Shown: piece by piece, positions 35,223 through 43,731 of the stretch
Numbering within the stretch: the first letter of the stretch is position 1
Layout: each line of letters begins with the position of its first letter
From: Halomonas smyrnensis AAD6
GTDB taxonomy: Bacteria; Pseudomonadota; Gammaproteobacteria; Pseudomonadales; Halomonadaceae
DNA: 64,000 nucleotides
Reading direction: 5' to 3'
NCBI RefSeq assembly: GCF_000265245.1
Contig: NZ_AJKS02000006.1
Span: 151,067 to 215,066, forward strand
Notes under the pieces: model-generated
Told to the model about the DNA's origin: nothing
What the model saw: only the letters and a program-made list of their open reading frames with translations
Database searches by the model: none
Translations under genes and position numbers: made by a program

Positions 35223-36860
35223 TCAGCCGTCGCGAGCGGCGGCGCGCTGGGGCAGCAGCAGCGTGAAGCGCGCCCCGCCGAGCGTGGGGCTGGCGTCCAC
35301 CATCACGCTGCCGCCGTGCCAGGCCATGACCTTCTGCACGATCGACAGCCCCAGGCCGTAGCCGCCCGAGTGGCGGGCGCGGCTGTCGTCGAGCCGCGCG
35401 AAGGGCTTGAAGATCTCGCTGCGCTTGGCCACCGGCACGCCGGGGCCGTCATCCTCGACGTCGATGCGCACCAGCCGCGGCTCGCCGTGGATGCGGATCG
35501 CCACCCGGCTGCGGGCGTGGCGGCAGGCGTTGGCCACCAGGTTCTGCAGCGCCCGCTGCAGATAGCGCGACTCCGCCGCCGCCTCCACCTCGTCCCCCGG
35601 CAGCAGGCCGAGGCTCAGATGGCCGTGCAGGGGGTGCAGCGCCTCGATGACGCGCTCGGCCATGGCCCGGCACTCCACCAGCGAGGTCTCCATGGGCACG
35701 CCGTTGGCCGTCTCGCTGCCCAGGCGCGCGTAGGTGAGGATCTCGTCGACCAGGTCGTCGAGCTCGGTGATGTCGGCGTCGATGCCCTGCAGGTGGCGCC
35801 GCACGCCCGGCTCGTCGGTCATGTCCTCGACCATCTGCACGGCGAAGCGGATACGCGCCACCGGGGTGCGCAGCTCGTGGGACACCGCCCGGATCATGTC
35901 CTGCTGGCCGCGCAGCAGCGACTGCACCTGGGCGGCCATGCCGTTCAGCGCCATTCCCAGCCGGCTCAGGAAGTCGTTGCCCTCGACCTTGACCCGGGTG
36001 TCCAGGCGCCCGGCGGCGATGCGCGTGGCGGCGAGCTCGAGCCGCGCCATCCGGGCCTCGACGCCGCGCACGATCAGATAGATGATCACCGCCAGCAGGC
36101 CCAGCAGCATCAGCAACAGCAGCAGCAGCAGCGAGGCCGGCAGCGGCTCGAAGGCATTGAGCGGGCCGACCTCGACCCACTGGGTGGCGCCCTGTTCGCC
36201 CGGCAGCTGGAGATAGAGCGACATCGCCCAGCGCTGGGGCAGCAGGCGCACCACCACCTCGGCATCGTTCAGCGTGACCAGCCGCGCCGGCGCCAGCCCC
36301 TCGGGCGGGGTGTCGGTGAGGCTCAGCTGGATCACGCCGCTGCGCAGCCGGTCGAGCCGCGTCGAGCGCCGCTCCGGCGGCACCGCCAGCAGCCACTGGC
36401 CAAGCTGACGGGCCAGGCCCATCAGCTGATGCTCGCCCAGCGAGGCCAGCTCCATCCGCAACAGCAGCGGCTCGTCGTCCAGCCGGCGGTGCAGCAGCCA
36501 GCCCATGTCCTCGGTCTGGCGCACCAGGGTCTGGCCGCTCTCGAGCCGCGCCCGCTCGAAGTAGCCGTGCGGCCCCTGGGTGATGTCATGCAGGGACAGC
36601 TCGATGCCGAGCCGCGCGCTCTGCTCGCGCAGCCAGGCATCACGCCGCTCGGGAGCGAGCGCCTCGAGCTGGGCACTGAACAGCGTCATCGGCGCCTCGG
36701 CGAGCTGCTCCTGGTAGTGCTGGCGGCGCACCTTGTCGACCACGGTGATGGCCAGCAGCGCCAGGGCGAAGCTCATCACCAGCGCCAGCGCCAGCAGCAC
36801 GTAGACGCGCAGGAAGGTGCTGTCGGAGAGGGCACGGGGCAGCAGGCGGAAGGACGCCAT
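35223..36860 (-). CDS. rstB: Sensor histidine kinase, RstB-like
   Basis: Encodes 545 residues. A transmembrane helix lies at about residues 15-41, followed by a periplasmic sensor region of about 215 residues and a second helix (SLLLLLLLMLLGLLAVIIYL). Then come HAMP, HisKA (QQDMIRAVSHELRTPVARIR with the phospho-His) and HATPase_c with N box NLVANACRHA, G1 DDGPGVP and G2 GGYGLGL. The HisKA sequence is typical of RstB. The ATG overlaps the stop of the response regulator gene by one base (TGATG). RstAB in enterics links Mg2+/acid cues to gene control; the stimulus here is unknown. Confidence 0.9.
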   Translation of the reverse strand: MASFRLLPRALSDSTFLRVYVLLALALVMSFALALLAITVVDKVRRQHYQEQLAEAPMTLFSAQLEALAPERRDAWLREQSARLGIELSLHDITQGPHGYFERARLESGQTLVRQTEDMGWLLHRRLDDEPLLLRMELASLGEHQLMGLARQLGQWLLAVPPERRSTRLDRLRSGVIQLSLTDTPPEGLAPARLVTLNDAEVVVRLLPQRWAMSLYLQLPGEQGATQWVEVGPLNAFEPLPASLLLLLLLMLLGLLAVIIYLIVRGVEARMARLELAATRIAAGRLDTRVKVEGNDFLSRLGMALNGMAAQVQSLLRGQQDMIRAVSHELRTPVARIRFAVQMVEDMTDEPGVRRHLQGIDADITELDDLVDEILTYARLGSETANGVPMETSLVECRAMAERVIEALHPLHGHLSLGLLPGDEVEAAAESRYLQRALQNLVANACRHARSRVAIRIHGEPRLVRIDVEDDGPGVPVAKRSEIFKPFARLDDSRARHSGGYGLGLSIVQKVMAWHGGSVMVDASPTLGGARFTLLLPQRAAARDG

Positions 36861-37573
36861 CAGCCGTCCTTGACGAACAGGTAGCCCTTGCTGCGCACGG
36901 TCTTGATCCGCTGCGGCTGGTTGGGATCGTCACCGATCTTGGGGCGAATCCGCGAGACGCGCACGTCGATGGAGCGATCCTGACCGTCGTACCTGATGCC
37001 GCGCAGCTGGGAGAAGATCTCCTCGCGGGTCAGCACCCGGCCGGCGTTGCTGGCCAGCAGCCACAGCAGGTCGAACTCGGCGCTGGTCAGGTCGACGCGC
37101 TCGCCGGCGAGGAAGGCCTCGCGGGTCGAGTTGTCGATCTCCAGCGGGCCGAAGGCCAGGCGGGGCTCCTCGCCGACCACGCCGCTCTCGCGGCGCCGCA
37201 GCAGCGCCCGCATGCGCGCCAAGAGCACCCGCGGCTGCACCGGCTTGGCCACGTAGTCGTCGGCGCCCATCTCCAGGCCCAGCACCTGATCCATGTCATC
37301 GGTGCGGGCGGTGAGCATCAGGATCGGCCCGGGATACTCGGAGCGCACCCGGCGGCAGATCGAGAGGCCGTCCTCGCCGGGCAGCATCAGGTCGAGGACC
37401 ACCAGGTCGGGCAGCAGGGCGAGGATCCGATCGACGCCGTTGGCCCCGTCGGGCTCGAGGGTCACGCGGAAGCCGTTGGCCTCCAGGTAATCGCGGGTCA
37501 ACTCGGCCAGGCGCTCATCATCCTCGATGATCAGTACGTGATCCTGCTCGGAAGGGTCCAGGCTGTCGTCCAT
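36860..37573 (-). CDS. rstA: OmpR-family response regulator, RstA-like
   Basis: Encodes 237 residues. The receiver domain starts HVLIIEDDERLAELTRDYLE, has the phospho-Asp in DLVVLDLMLPGEDG, the Thr in MLTART and the Lys in VAKPVQPR. The OmpR-type winged helix (about residues 135-235) ends RIKTVRSKGYLFV. I chose the ATG at 37573, 9 codons before the receiver domain; the frame upstream is unconserved and runs into the nrdA upstream region. It is cotranscribed with rstB and divergent from nrdA. Confidence 0.92.
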   Translation of the reverse strand: MDDSLDPSEQDHVLIIEDDERLAELTRDYLEANGFRVTLEPDGANGVDRILALLPDLVVLDLMLPGEDGLSICRRVRSEYPGPILMLTARTDDMDQVLGLEMGADDYVAKPVQPRVLLARMRALLRRRESGVVGEEPRLAFGPLEIDNSTREAFLAGERVDLTSAEFDLLWLLASNAGRVLTREEIFSQLRGIRYDGQDRSIDVRVSRIRPKIGDDPNQPQRIKTVRSKGYLFVKDG

Positions 37574-37760
37574 TTGTGCGTCATCTTCCTCAATGGGCGT
37601 GCGGGAAACGAGGGCGTCGGCGCCCGGCCGACCACCAATGGCTAAAGAATACCCGACAACGCTTCCCTTCGCTCGTCGATACTCGGCGTGAATCGGCGCC
37701 AGCCGCTCAACCATGCGGTCTGCCGCCGGGCCCCGCAATCACCCCCTGAAATACCACAGT

Positions 37761-37781
37761 TCATCCACAAAGTTATCCACT
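37761..37781 (+). promoter_or_regulatory. Tandem DnaA-box-like 9-mers upstream of nrdA
   Basis: TCATCCACA (37761-37769) and TTATCCACT (37773-37781) each match 8 of 9 bases of the DnaA box TTATCCACA in the same orientation, 12 bp apart. In E. coli the nrdAB promoter is bound by DnaA through two such boxes, linking dNTP supply to replication. Confidence 0.6.
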
Positions 37782-37797
37782 TGATGATCGCGATAAA

Positions 37798-37844
37798 GCA
37801 CACTATCTTGTGCCCGCTTGGGGCTGGCACACCATATACTGTGC
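37798..37844 (+). promoter_or_regulatory. Two NrdR-box-like palindromes and a -10 element before nrdA
   Basis: GCACA-N6-TGTGC at 37798-37813 and GCACA-N8-TGTGC at 37827-37844 have centres 30 bp apart, about three helical turns. NrdR binds pairs of ACAC-ATATA-GTGT-like boxes spaced this way, and the second copy contains CCATATACTGTG. TATACT (37835-37840) within it is a plausible -10. Binding of NrdR would therefore cover the promoter. Confidence 0.65.
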
Positions 37845-37924
37845 TCTTAGCAACCACTCCAGATTCTGTCAACCGTCGTACCACGGCGGCCTTCTTCAAC
37901 CGACAAGGTAGGGACCCCGGCGCC

Positions 37925-40834
37925 ATGGATACCACCGCTGCCCAGGACCACTCGTCCGTCTCCGTCACCGCACCGCAGACCCTGCGTGTCATCAAGCGCA
38001 CCGGCGATGTCGTGCCCTTCGATGCCGGCAAGATCGCCGTGGCCCTGAGCAAGGCCTTCATCGCCGTGGAGGGCGACAACGCCGCCACCTCCTCGCGGGT
38101 CCGCGACCTCGTCCAGCAGGCCTCCGAGAGCATCGCCCAGGCCTTCCAGCGCCGCATGCCCGACGGTGGCACCGTGCACATCGAGGACATCCAGGACCAG
38201 GTCGAGCTGGCCCTGATGCGCGCCGGTGAGCAGAAGGTCGCCCGCGCCTACGTGCTGTACCGCGAGGAGCACGCCCGTGCCCGCGCCGAGGCCGGCGCCG
38301 ACATCGAGAAGCCGCACCCGACGCTCAACGTCACCGCGCCGGACGGCAGCACCCGCCCGCTGGACCTGGGCCGAGTCGAGACGCTGGTCTTCGACGCCTG
38401 CGAGAACCTCACCAACGTCGATCCGCAGAAGATCGTCGAGGACTCGCTGAAGAACCTCTACGACGGCGTCAGCGCCGACGGCGTCTCCCAGGCGCTGATG
38501 ATGACCGCGCGGACCCTGGTCGAGAAGGATCCCAACTACACCTACGTCACCGCCCGCCTGCTGCAGGACAACCTGCGCCGCGAGGCGCTGTCGTTCCTGG
38601 GCATCGCCGACGAGGCGACCTACCAGGAGATGGCCGACTTCTACAAGCCGGCCTTCCAGGCCTACATCGAGAAGGGCATCGAGTTCGAACAGCTCGACCC
38701 GCAGCTCGCCGAGTTCGACCTCGAGCGTCTGGGCGATGCCCTGGACCACACCCGCGACGCCCAGTTCACCTACCTCGGCCTGCAGACCCTCTACGACCGC
38801 TACTTCATCCACCGTGACGAGGTCCGCTACGAGCTGCCCCAGGTGATGTTCATGCGCGTCGCCATGGGCCTGTCGCTCAACGAGGACGACCGCGAGGCAC
38901 GGGCCATCGAGTTCTACGAGCTGCTCTCCAGCTTCGACTACATGGCCTCCACGCCGACGCTGTTCAACGCGGGCACCGTGCGCAGCCAGCTCTCCAGCTG
39001 CTACCTGACCACCGTGCCGGACGACCTGGACAGCATCTACAGCGCCATCCGCGACAACGCCCTGCTCTCCAAGTGGGCCGGCGGCCTCGGCAACGACTGG
39101 ACCCCGGTGCGTGCGCTGGGCTCCTACATCAAGGGCACCAATGGCAAGTCCCAGGGCGTGGTGCCGTTCCTCAAGGTGGTCAACGACACCGCCGTGGCCG
39201 TGAACCAGGGCGGCAAGCGCAAGGGCGCCGTCTGCGCCTACCTCGAGAGCTGGCACCTCGACATCGAGGAGTTCCTCGAGCTGCGCAAGAACACCGGTGA
39301 CGACCGTCGTCGTACCCACGACATGAACACCGCCAACTGGGTGCCGGACCTGTTCATGAAGCGCGTCTTCGACGACGAGGAGTGGACCCTGTTCTCGCCG
39401 GCCACCTGCCCGGACCTCCACGACCTGTACGGCGCCGCCTTCGAGAAGCGCTACAGCGAATACGAGGAGATGACCCGCAACGGCCAGCTCAAGCTGTTCA
39501 AGCGCGTCAAGGCCAAGGATCTGTGGCGCAAGATGCTCTCGATGCTGTTCGAGACCGGCCACCCGTGGATCACCTTCAAGGATCCGTGCAACCTGCGCAG
39601 CCCGCAGCAGCACGCCGGCGTGGTCCACAGCTCCAACCTGTGCACCGAGATCACCCTGAACACCTCGGTCGACGAGATCGCGGTGTGCAACCTGGGCTCC
39701 ATCAACCTGGCCCAGCACGTGGTCGACGGCGAGTTCGACGGCGACAAGCTGAAGCAGACCGTCAAGACCGCGGTGCGGATGCTCGATAACGTCATCGACA
39801 TCAACTACTACGCGGTGCCGCAGGCGAAGAACTCGAACTTCAAGCACCGTCCGGTGGGCCTCGGCATCATGGGCTTCCAGGATGCCCTCTACGCCCAGGA
39901 CATCGCCTACGCCTCCGAGGACGCCGTGACCTTCGCCGACCGCTCCATGGAGCTGGTCAGCTATCACGCCATCGAGGCTTCCAGCGACCTGGCCGCCGAG
40001 CGCGGGCACTACCAGAGCTACGAGGGCTCGCTGTGGAGCCAGGGCGTGCTGCCGATCGATTCCATCGAGAAGCTGAAGGAAGAGCGCGGCGCCAAGTACA
40101 TCGAGGTCGACACCTCCACGACCCAGGACTGGGACCGCATCCGCGACAAGGTCGCCGCCCAGGGCATGCGCAACTCCAACGTCATGGCCATCGCCCCGAC
40201 CGCGACCATCTCGAACATCTGCGGCGTCTCGCAGTCGATCGAGCCGACCTATCAGAACCTGTTCGTGAAATCGAACCTGTCCGGCGAGTTCACCGTGGTC
40301 AACTCCTACATGGTCAACGACCTCAAGGAGCGCGGCCTGTGGGACGAGGTCATGATCAACGACCTCAAGTACTACGACGGCTCCGTGCAGCCCATCGACC
40401 GCGTGCCAGACGACCTGAAGGCCAAGTACGCCAGCGCCTTCGAGGTCGAGCCCAAGTGGCTGGTCGAGGCCGCCTCTCGTCGTCAGAAGTGGCTCGACCA
40501 GGCCCAGTCGCTGAACCTCTACATCAAGGGCGTCTCCGGCAAGAAGCTGGACGTGACCTACCGCATGGCGTGGTTCCGCGGCCTCAAGACCACCTACTAC
40601 CTGCGCGCCCTGGGCGCCACCTCGGTGGAGAAGTCCACCGTGGACCGCGGCAACCTCAACGCGGTGAGCAACGCCTCGCCCGGTGCGGCACCGGCCCCGA
40701 CGCCGTCCGCCGCCCCGGAAGCCAAGCAGGAGCCGAAGGGCATCGACGACTTCCTGCAGGGCAAGAACGGCGGCGGCTCCCGCGCGCCCTCGGCCGGCGA
40801 GATCGACGAGCTCGGCTGCGAGGCCTGCCAGTAA
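37925..40834 (+). CDS. nrdA: Class Ia ribonucleotide reductase large subunit NrdA (two ATP-cones)
   Basis: Encodes 969 residues, about 200 more than E. coli NrdA. The excess is two N-terminal ATP-cone regions (from VIKRTGDVVPFDAGKIAVAL, about residue 20, and from LNVTAPDGSTRPLDLGRVE, about 135), as in P. aeruginosa NrdA. The catalytic barrel has SSCYLTTVPDDLDS, NLCTEITLNTS with its active-site Asn-Cys-Glu, and MAIAPTATISNICG. An Ala/Pro-rich linker leads to the C-terminal CEACQ, which relays electrons. It reduces ribonucleoside diphosphates. I chose the ATG at 37925; the frame upstream crosses the NrdR and DnaA boxes. Start-site spacing is loose. Confidence 0.96.
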   Translation: MDTTAAQDHSSVSVTAPQTLRVIKRTGDVVPFDAGKIAVALSKAFIAVEGDNAATSSRVRDLVQQASESIAQAFQRRMPDGGTVHIEDIQDQVELALMRAGEQKVARAYVLYREEHARARAEAGADIEKPHPTLNVTAPDGSTRPLDLGRVETLVFDACENLTNVDPQKIVEDSLKNLYDGVSADGVSQALMMTARTLVEKDPNYTYVTARLLQDNLRREALSFLGIADEATYQEMADFYKPAFQAYIEKGIEFEQLDPQLAEFDLERLGDALDHTRDAQFTYLGLQTLYDRYFIHRDEVRYELPQVMFMRVAMGLSLNEDDREARAIEFYELLSSFDYMASTPTLFNAGTVRSQLSSCYLTTVPDDLDSIYSAIRDNALLSKWAGGLGNDWTPVRALGSYIKGTNGKSQGVVPFLKVVNDTAVAVNQGGKRKGAVCAYLESWHLDIEEFLELRKNTGDDRRRTHDMNTANWVPDLFMKRVFDDEEWTLFSPATCPDLHDLYGAAFEKRYSEYEEMTRNGQLKLFKRVKAKDLWRKMLSMLFETGHPWITFKDPCNLRSPQQHAGVVHSSNLCTEITLNTSVDEIAVCNLGSINLAQHVVDGEFDGDKLKQTVKTAVRMLDNVIDINYYAVPQAKNSNFKHRPVGLGIMGFQDALYAQDIAYASEDAVTFADRSMELVSYHAIEASSDLAAERGHYQSYEGSLWSQGVLPIDSIEKLKEERGAKYIEVDTSTTQDWDRIRDKVAAQGMRNSNVMAIAPTATISNICGVSQSIEPTYQNLFVKSNLSGEFTVVNSYMVNDLKERGLWDEVMINDLKYYDGSVQPIDRVPDDLKAKYASAFEVEPKWLVEAASRRQKWLDQAQSLNLYIKGVSGKKLDVTYRMAWFRGLKTTYYLRALGATSVEKSTVDRGNLNAVSNASPGAAPAPTPSAAPEAKQEPKGIDDFLQGKNGGGSRAPSAGEIDELGCEACQ

Positions 40835-40848
40835 CGGAGAGCGTGCGT

Positions 40849-40971
40849 ATGAACATGAAGTGCAGAGTTAAAGCCGGACGTGACGGGTTTAGTTTCAGCA
40901 TGTCAGTCACAAACGTACCTACTCCGATAATTATCGCCGCGTTGCAAACGCTTACGTTGATAATTTCCTAA
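40849..40971 (+). CDS. Putative 40-residue ORF between nrdA and nrdB
   Basis: An ATG at 40849 with GGAGA 7 bases upstream opens 40 codons ending TAA at 40971. It starts 15 bp after the nrdA stop. The product (MNMKCRVKAGRDGFSFSMSV...) ends in a hydrophobic stretch, TPIIIAALQTLTLIIS. Base and codon use are far more AT-rich than the flanking genes, and a perfect palindrome CGATAATTATCG sits inside (40925-40936). It could be a small membrane peptide, an acquired fragment, or an untranslated regulatory region that happens to be open. No homology is recognised. Confidence 0.35.
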   Translation: MNMKCRVKAGRDGFSFSMSVTNVPTPIIIAALQTLTLIIS

Positions 40972-40977
40972 TTTCAC

Positions 40978-41000
40978 GGGGGCTCTTCAGAGCCCCCTTA
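40978..41000 (+). terminator. Hairpin/attenuator between nrdA and nrdB
   Basis: GGGGGCTC (40978-40985) pairs with GAGCCCCC (40990-40997) around TTCA and is followed by TTAAGT. It would partly terminate the nrdA transcript 28 bp before nrdB, setting unequal subunit levels, unless nrdB has its own promoter. Confidence 0.6.
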
Positions 41001-41025
41001 AGTCATTTATATAAGGAGGCCCCTA

Positions 41026-42261
41026 GTGCTGAACTGGGACGAGTTCCACGAAGACGACGCCGCTACCGCCGAAGCGCCCCAGCCGGCACCGGCACCGCAG
41101 CCCGCGCCCAAGGCCGAGGCCGAGGAAGTCCGCGACAGCGCCGGCAGCTACGAGGTCGCCGAGCAGGACCGCCTGGCCCGCGCCAAGCAGTCGCTCGAGG
41201 AGCTGGACGTGGCCCCCGGCCTCGAGGAACTCGAGATGGGCGCCAAGCGCATCGACGTCGAGCAGAAGCGGATGATCAACGCCCGCGCCGACCTCAACCA
41301 GCTGGTGCCCTTCAAGTACGAGTGGGCGTGGCAGAAGTACCTGGACGGCAGCGCCAACCACTGGATGCCCCAGGAAGTGAACATGAACGCCGACATCGCG
41401 CTGTGGAAGAGCGCGGACGGCCTCACCGAGGACGAGCGCCGCATCGTCGAGCGCAGCCTGGGCTACTTCTCCACCGCCGACTCGCTGGTCGCCAACAACC
41501 TGGTGCTGGCCGTCTATCGCCTGATCACCAACCCCGAGTGCCGCCAGTACCTGCTGCGTCAGGCCTTCGAGGAGGCGATCCACACCCACGCCTACCAGTA
41601 TTGCGTGGAGTCGCTGGGCATGGACGAGGGCGAGGTCTTCAACATGTACCGCGAGGTGCCCTCCGTCTCGGCCAAGTCCGCCTGGAGCCTCAAGCACACC
41701 CAGTCGCTGTCGCGCCCCGACTTCAACACCGGCACCCCGGAGACCGACCAGGAGCTGCTGCGCAACCTGATCGCCTTCTACTGCGTGACCGAGGGCATCT
41801 TCTTCTACTGCGGCTTCAGCCAGATCCTGTCCATGGGTCGTCGCAACAAGATGACCGGCGTCGCCGAGCAGTTCCAGTACATCCTGCGCGACGAGTCGAT
41901 GCACCTGAACTTCGGCGTCGACATGATCAACCAGATCAAGATCGAGAACCCGCACCTGTGGACGCCCGAGTTCCAGGACGAGGTCACCCAGATGATCCTC
42001 GAGGGCACCGAGCTGGAGATCGCCTACGCCCGCGACACCATGCCCCGCGGCGTGCTGGGCATGAACGCGGCGATCATGGAGGAGTACCTGCACTTCATCT
42101 GCAACCGTCGCCTGGCGCAGATCGGCCTCAAGGAGCAGTTCCCGGGCGCCGAGAACCCCTTCCCGTGGATGAGCGAGATCATCGACCTGCGCAAGGAGAA
42201 GAACTTCTTCGAGACTCGCGTCACCGAATATCAGGTGGGCGGCGCCCTGAGCTGGGACTGA
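41026..42261 (+). CDS. nrdB: Class Ia ribonucleotide reductase small subunit NrdB
   Basis: Encodes 411 residues. The ferritin-like core holds the diiron ligands in [22 protein letters not shown] and [26 protein letters not shown] is a conserved family stretch, and a Tyr in YQYCVES lies at the radical-site region. Residues about 12-35 are an Ala/Pro-rich extension absent from E. coli NrdB. Start is the GTG at 41026, with a perfect TAAGGAGG 6 bases upstream, stronger than most sites in the window. NrdB supplies the tyrosyl radical to NrdA. Confidence 0.95.
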   Translation: MLNWDEFHEDDAATAEAPQPAPAPQPAPKAEAEEVRDSAGSYEVAEQDRLARAKQSLEELDVAPGLEELEMGAKRIDVEQKRMINARADLNQLVPFKYEWAWQKYLDGSANHWMPQEVNMNADIALWKSADGLTEDERRIVERSLGYFSTADSLVANNLVLAVYRLITNPECRQYLLRQAFEEAIHTHAYQYCVESLGMDEGEVFNMYREVPSVSAKSAWSLKHTQSLSRPDFNTGTPETDQELLRNLIAFYCVTEGIFFYCGFSQILSMGRRNKMTGVAEQFQYILRDESMHLNFGVDMINQIKIENPHLWTPEFQDEVTQMILEGTELEIAYARDTMPRGVLGMNAAIMEEYLHFICNRRLAQIGLKEQFPGAENPFPWMSEIIDLRKEKNFFETRVTEYQVGGALSWD

Positions 42262-42299
42262 TCCCCCACTCCCTCATCGAGACGCGAGCGTCACGCTCG

Positions 42300-42330
42300 G
42301 CGGGCCATGTCAGGCGACATGGCCCGCTTT
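42300..42330 (+). terminator. Terminator after nrdB
   Basis: A 12-bp stem (42300-42311 with 42316-42327, GCGGGCCATGTC) with an AGGC loop is followed by TTTGCG. It lies 38 bp past nrdB. Confidence 0.78.
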
Positions 42331-42406
42331 GCGTCGCGACGCCGCAATGGGTAGGCTTTGCCGCCGTCCCGCTCCCCCATCCCGTATCATCGTCAGAGGA
42401 ATCCCC

Positions 42407-43387
42407 ATGCAACTCGGTATCATCGGACTCGGCCGAATGGGCGGCAACATCGCGCGCCGCCTGGTGCGCGACGGCCACGAAGTCGTCGCCTACGACCAGG
42501 ACGCCGCCACCGCCACGGCCCTCGTCGACGACGGCATCGGCCACGCCGAGAGCCTCGCCGCACTGGTCGCGAGCCTCGACGCGCCGCGCGCCATCTGGGT
42601 GATGCTGCCCGCCGGCGATCCGACCGAGGCCACCATCGACGCCCTGTCCGAGCTGATGGCGCCGGGCGACACCATCATCGACGGCGGCAACACCTTCTAC
42701 AAGGACGACATCCGCCGCGCCAAGGCGCTCGAGCCGAAGGGGCTGCACTACGTTGACGTCGGCACCTCCGGCGGCGTCTGGGGCCTGGAACGCGGCTACT
42801 GCATGATGGTCGGCGCCGAGGACGCGACCTTCGACCGCCTGGAGCCGCTGTTCGACAGCCTGGCACCCGGCTACGGCGACCTGGAACGCACCCGCGGCCG
42901 CAACGCCCCGGACGAACGCGCCGAGCGCGGCTACATCCACGCCGGCCCGGTCGGCGCCGGTCACTACGTCAAGATGGTCCACAACGGCATCGAGTACGGC
43001 CTGATGCAGGCCTACGCCGAGGGCTTCGAACTGATGCAGAGCAAGGCCTCGCCGGAGCTGCCGGAAGACCAGCGCTTCGACCTGAACCTGGCCGACGTGG
43101 CCGAGGTCTGGCGCCGCGGCAGCGTGGTCTCCTCCTGGCTGCTCGACCTCACCGCCCAGGCGCTGGCCGGCGACCCGCGCCTCGACCACTACAGCGGGGC
43201 CGTCTCCGACAGCGGCGAAGGCCGCTGGACCGTCGACGCCGCCGTCGAACAGGGGGTCTCCACCCCGGTGCTGGCCAACGCGCTGTTCTCGCGCTTCGCC
43301 TCGCGCAAGGAGAATACCTACGCCAACCGCCTGCTCTCGGCCATGCGCTTCGGCTTCGGCGGCCACGTCGAGCCGCCCAAGCAGTAA
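42407..43387 (+). CDS. gnd: 6-phosphogluconate dehydrogenase, decarboxylating (short form)
   Basis: Encodes 326 residues of the short 6PGDH type (GndA/YqeC-like), not the 470-residue E. coli Gnd. The NAD(P) loop is [16 protein letters not shown] at the start. [30 protein letters not shown] and [19 protein letters not shown] carry the substrate and catalytic Lys regions. It oxidises 6-phosphogluconate to ribulose 5-phosphate and CO2; the short enzymes often prefer NAD. Start is the ATG at 42407 with AGAGGA 6 bases upstream. Confidence 0.93.
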   Translation: MQLGIIGLGRMGGNIARRLVRDGHEVVAYDQDAATATALVDDGIGHAESLAALVASLDAPRAIWVMLPAGDPTEATIDALSELMAPGDTIIDGGNTFYKDDIRRAKALEPKGLHYVDVGTSGGVWGLERGYCMMVGAEDATFDRLEPLFDSLAPGYGDLERTRGRNAPDERAERGYIHAGPVGAGHYVKMVHNGIEYGLMQAYAEGFELMQSKASPELPEDQRFDLNLADVAEVWRRGSVVSSWLLDLTAQALAGDPRLDHYSGAVSDSGEGRWTVDAAVEQGVSTPVLANALFSRFASRKENTYANRLLSAMRFGFGGHVEPPKQ

Positions 43388-43397
43388 GCCGGAAGGC

Positions 43398-43550
43398 TCA
43401 TGGGCGCCGGCGCCGCGCCAGGATCAGCGCCAGCCCCACCAGCATGCCCGCCAGGTGCGCGAAGTGCGCGACGCCCTGGCGGGTCCCGGCGACGCCCGAC
43501 CCAGCACGCACAGGACGCAGTAGCAGGCGAAGCGCTGGCTGCCCCAGTCG
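43398..43550 (-). pseudogene. Rhomboid family protease remnant, frameshifted
   Basis: The minus strand encodes a rhomboid C-terminus, GVAHFAHLAGMLVGLALI followed by a basic tail, ending at the TGA at 43398-43400. The matching upstream piece, DWGSQRFACYCVLCVLG, lies in a different frame just 5-prime of it. A frameshift therefore separates the two near 43495, and the N-terminal helices with the Ser catalytic site are absent. HFAHLAG carries the catalytic-His-type motif of rhomboids. This is a decayed fragment in the 344-bp gap between gnd and the TonB receptor gene. Confidence 0.65.
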
Positions 43551-43681
43551 CGCTCCGCGCCCTCCCGGCTGCCGTCTTCTCGGGGTCGCCGCCGGGCGGG
43601 CATGTCGTCGTTGCCAGGCCGTGGCCTGGCCGACGCCGAAGGTCCGGCCACGGCGCCCTTCGATTTGCCTGACACTCGTTA

Positions 43682-43697
43682 GAATGAGAACATTCGC
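43682..43697 (+). promoter_or_regulatory. Fur-like site upstream of the TonB receptor
   Basis: GAATGAGAACATTCGC contains GAATG-AGAA-CATTC, close to the common Fur core AATGAGAATCATT with one base missing. It lies 35 bp before the chosen start codon. This would fit iron control of a TonB-dependent receptor. Confidence 0.45.
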
Positions 43698-43731
43698 GCC
43701 CTCATTTTCCGCCCCGGAGACTCGACGCCCC

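Noticed and set aside
37688..37924. An N-terminal extension of NrdA by 79 residues.
   Set aside because: It would translate through the DnaA-like and NrdR-like boxes and the -10 element; the conserved protein begins after the ATG at 37925.
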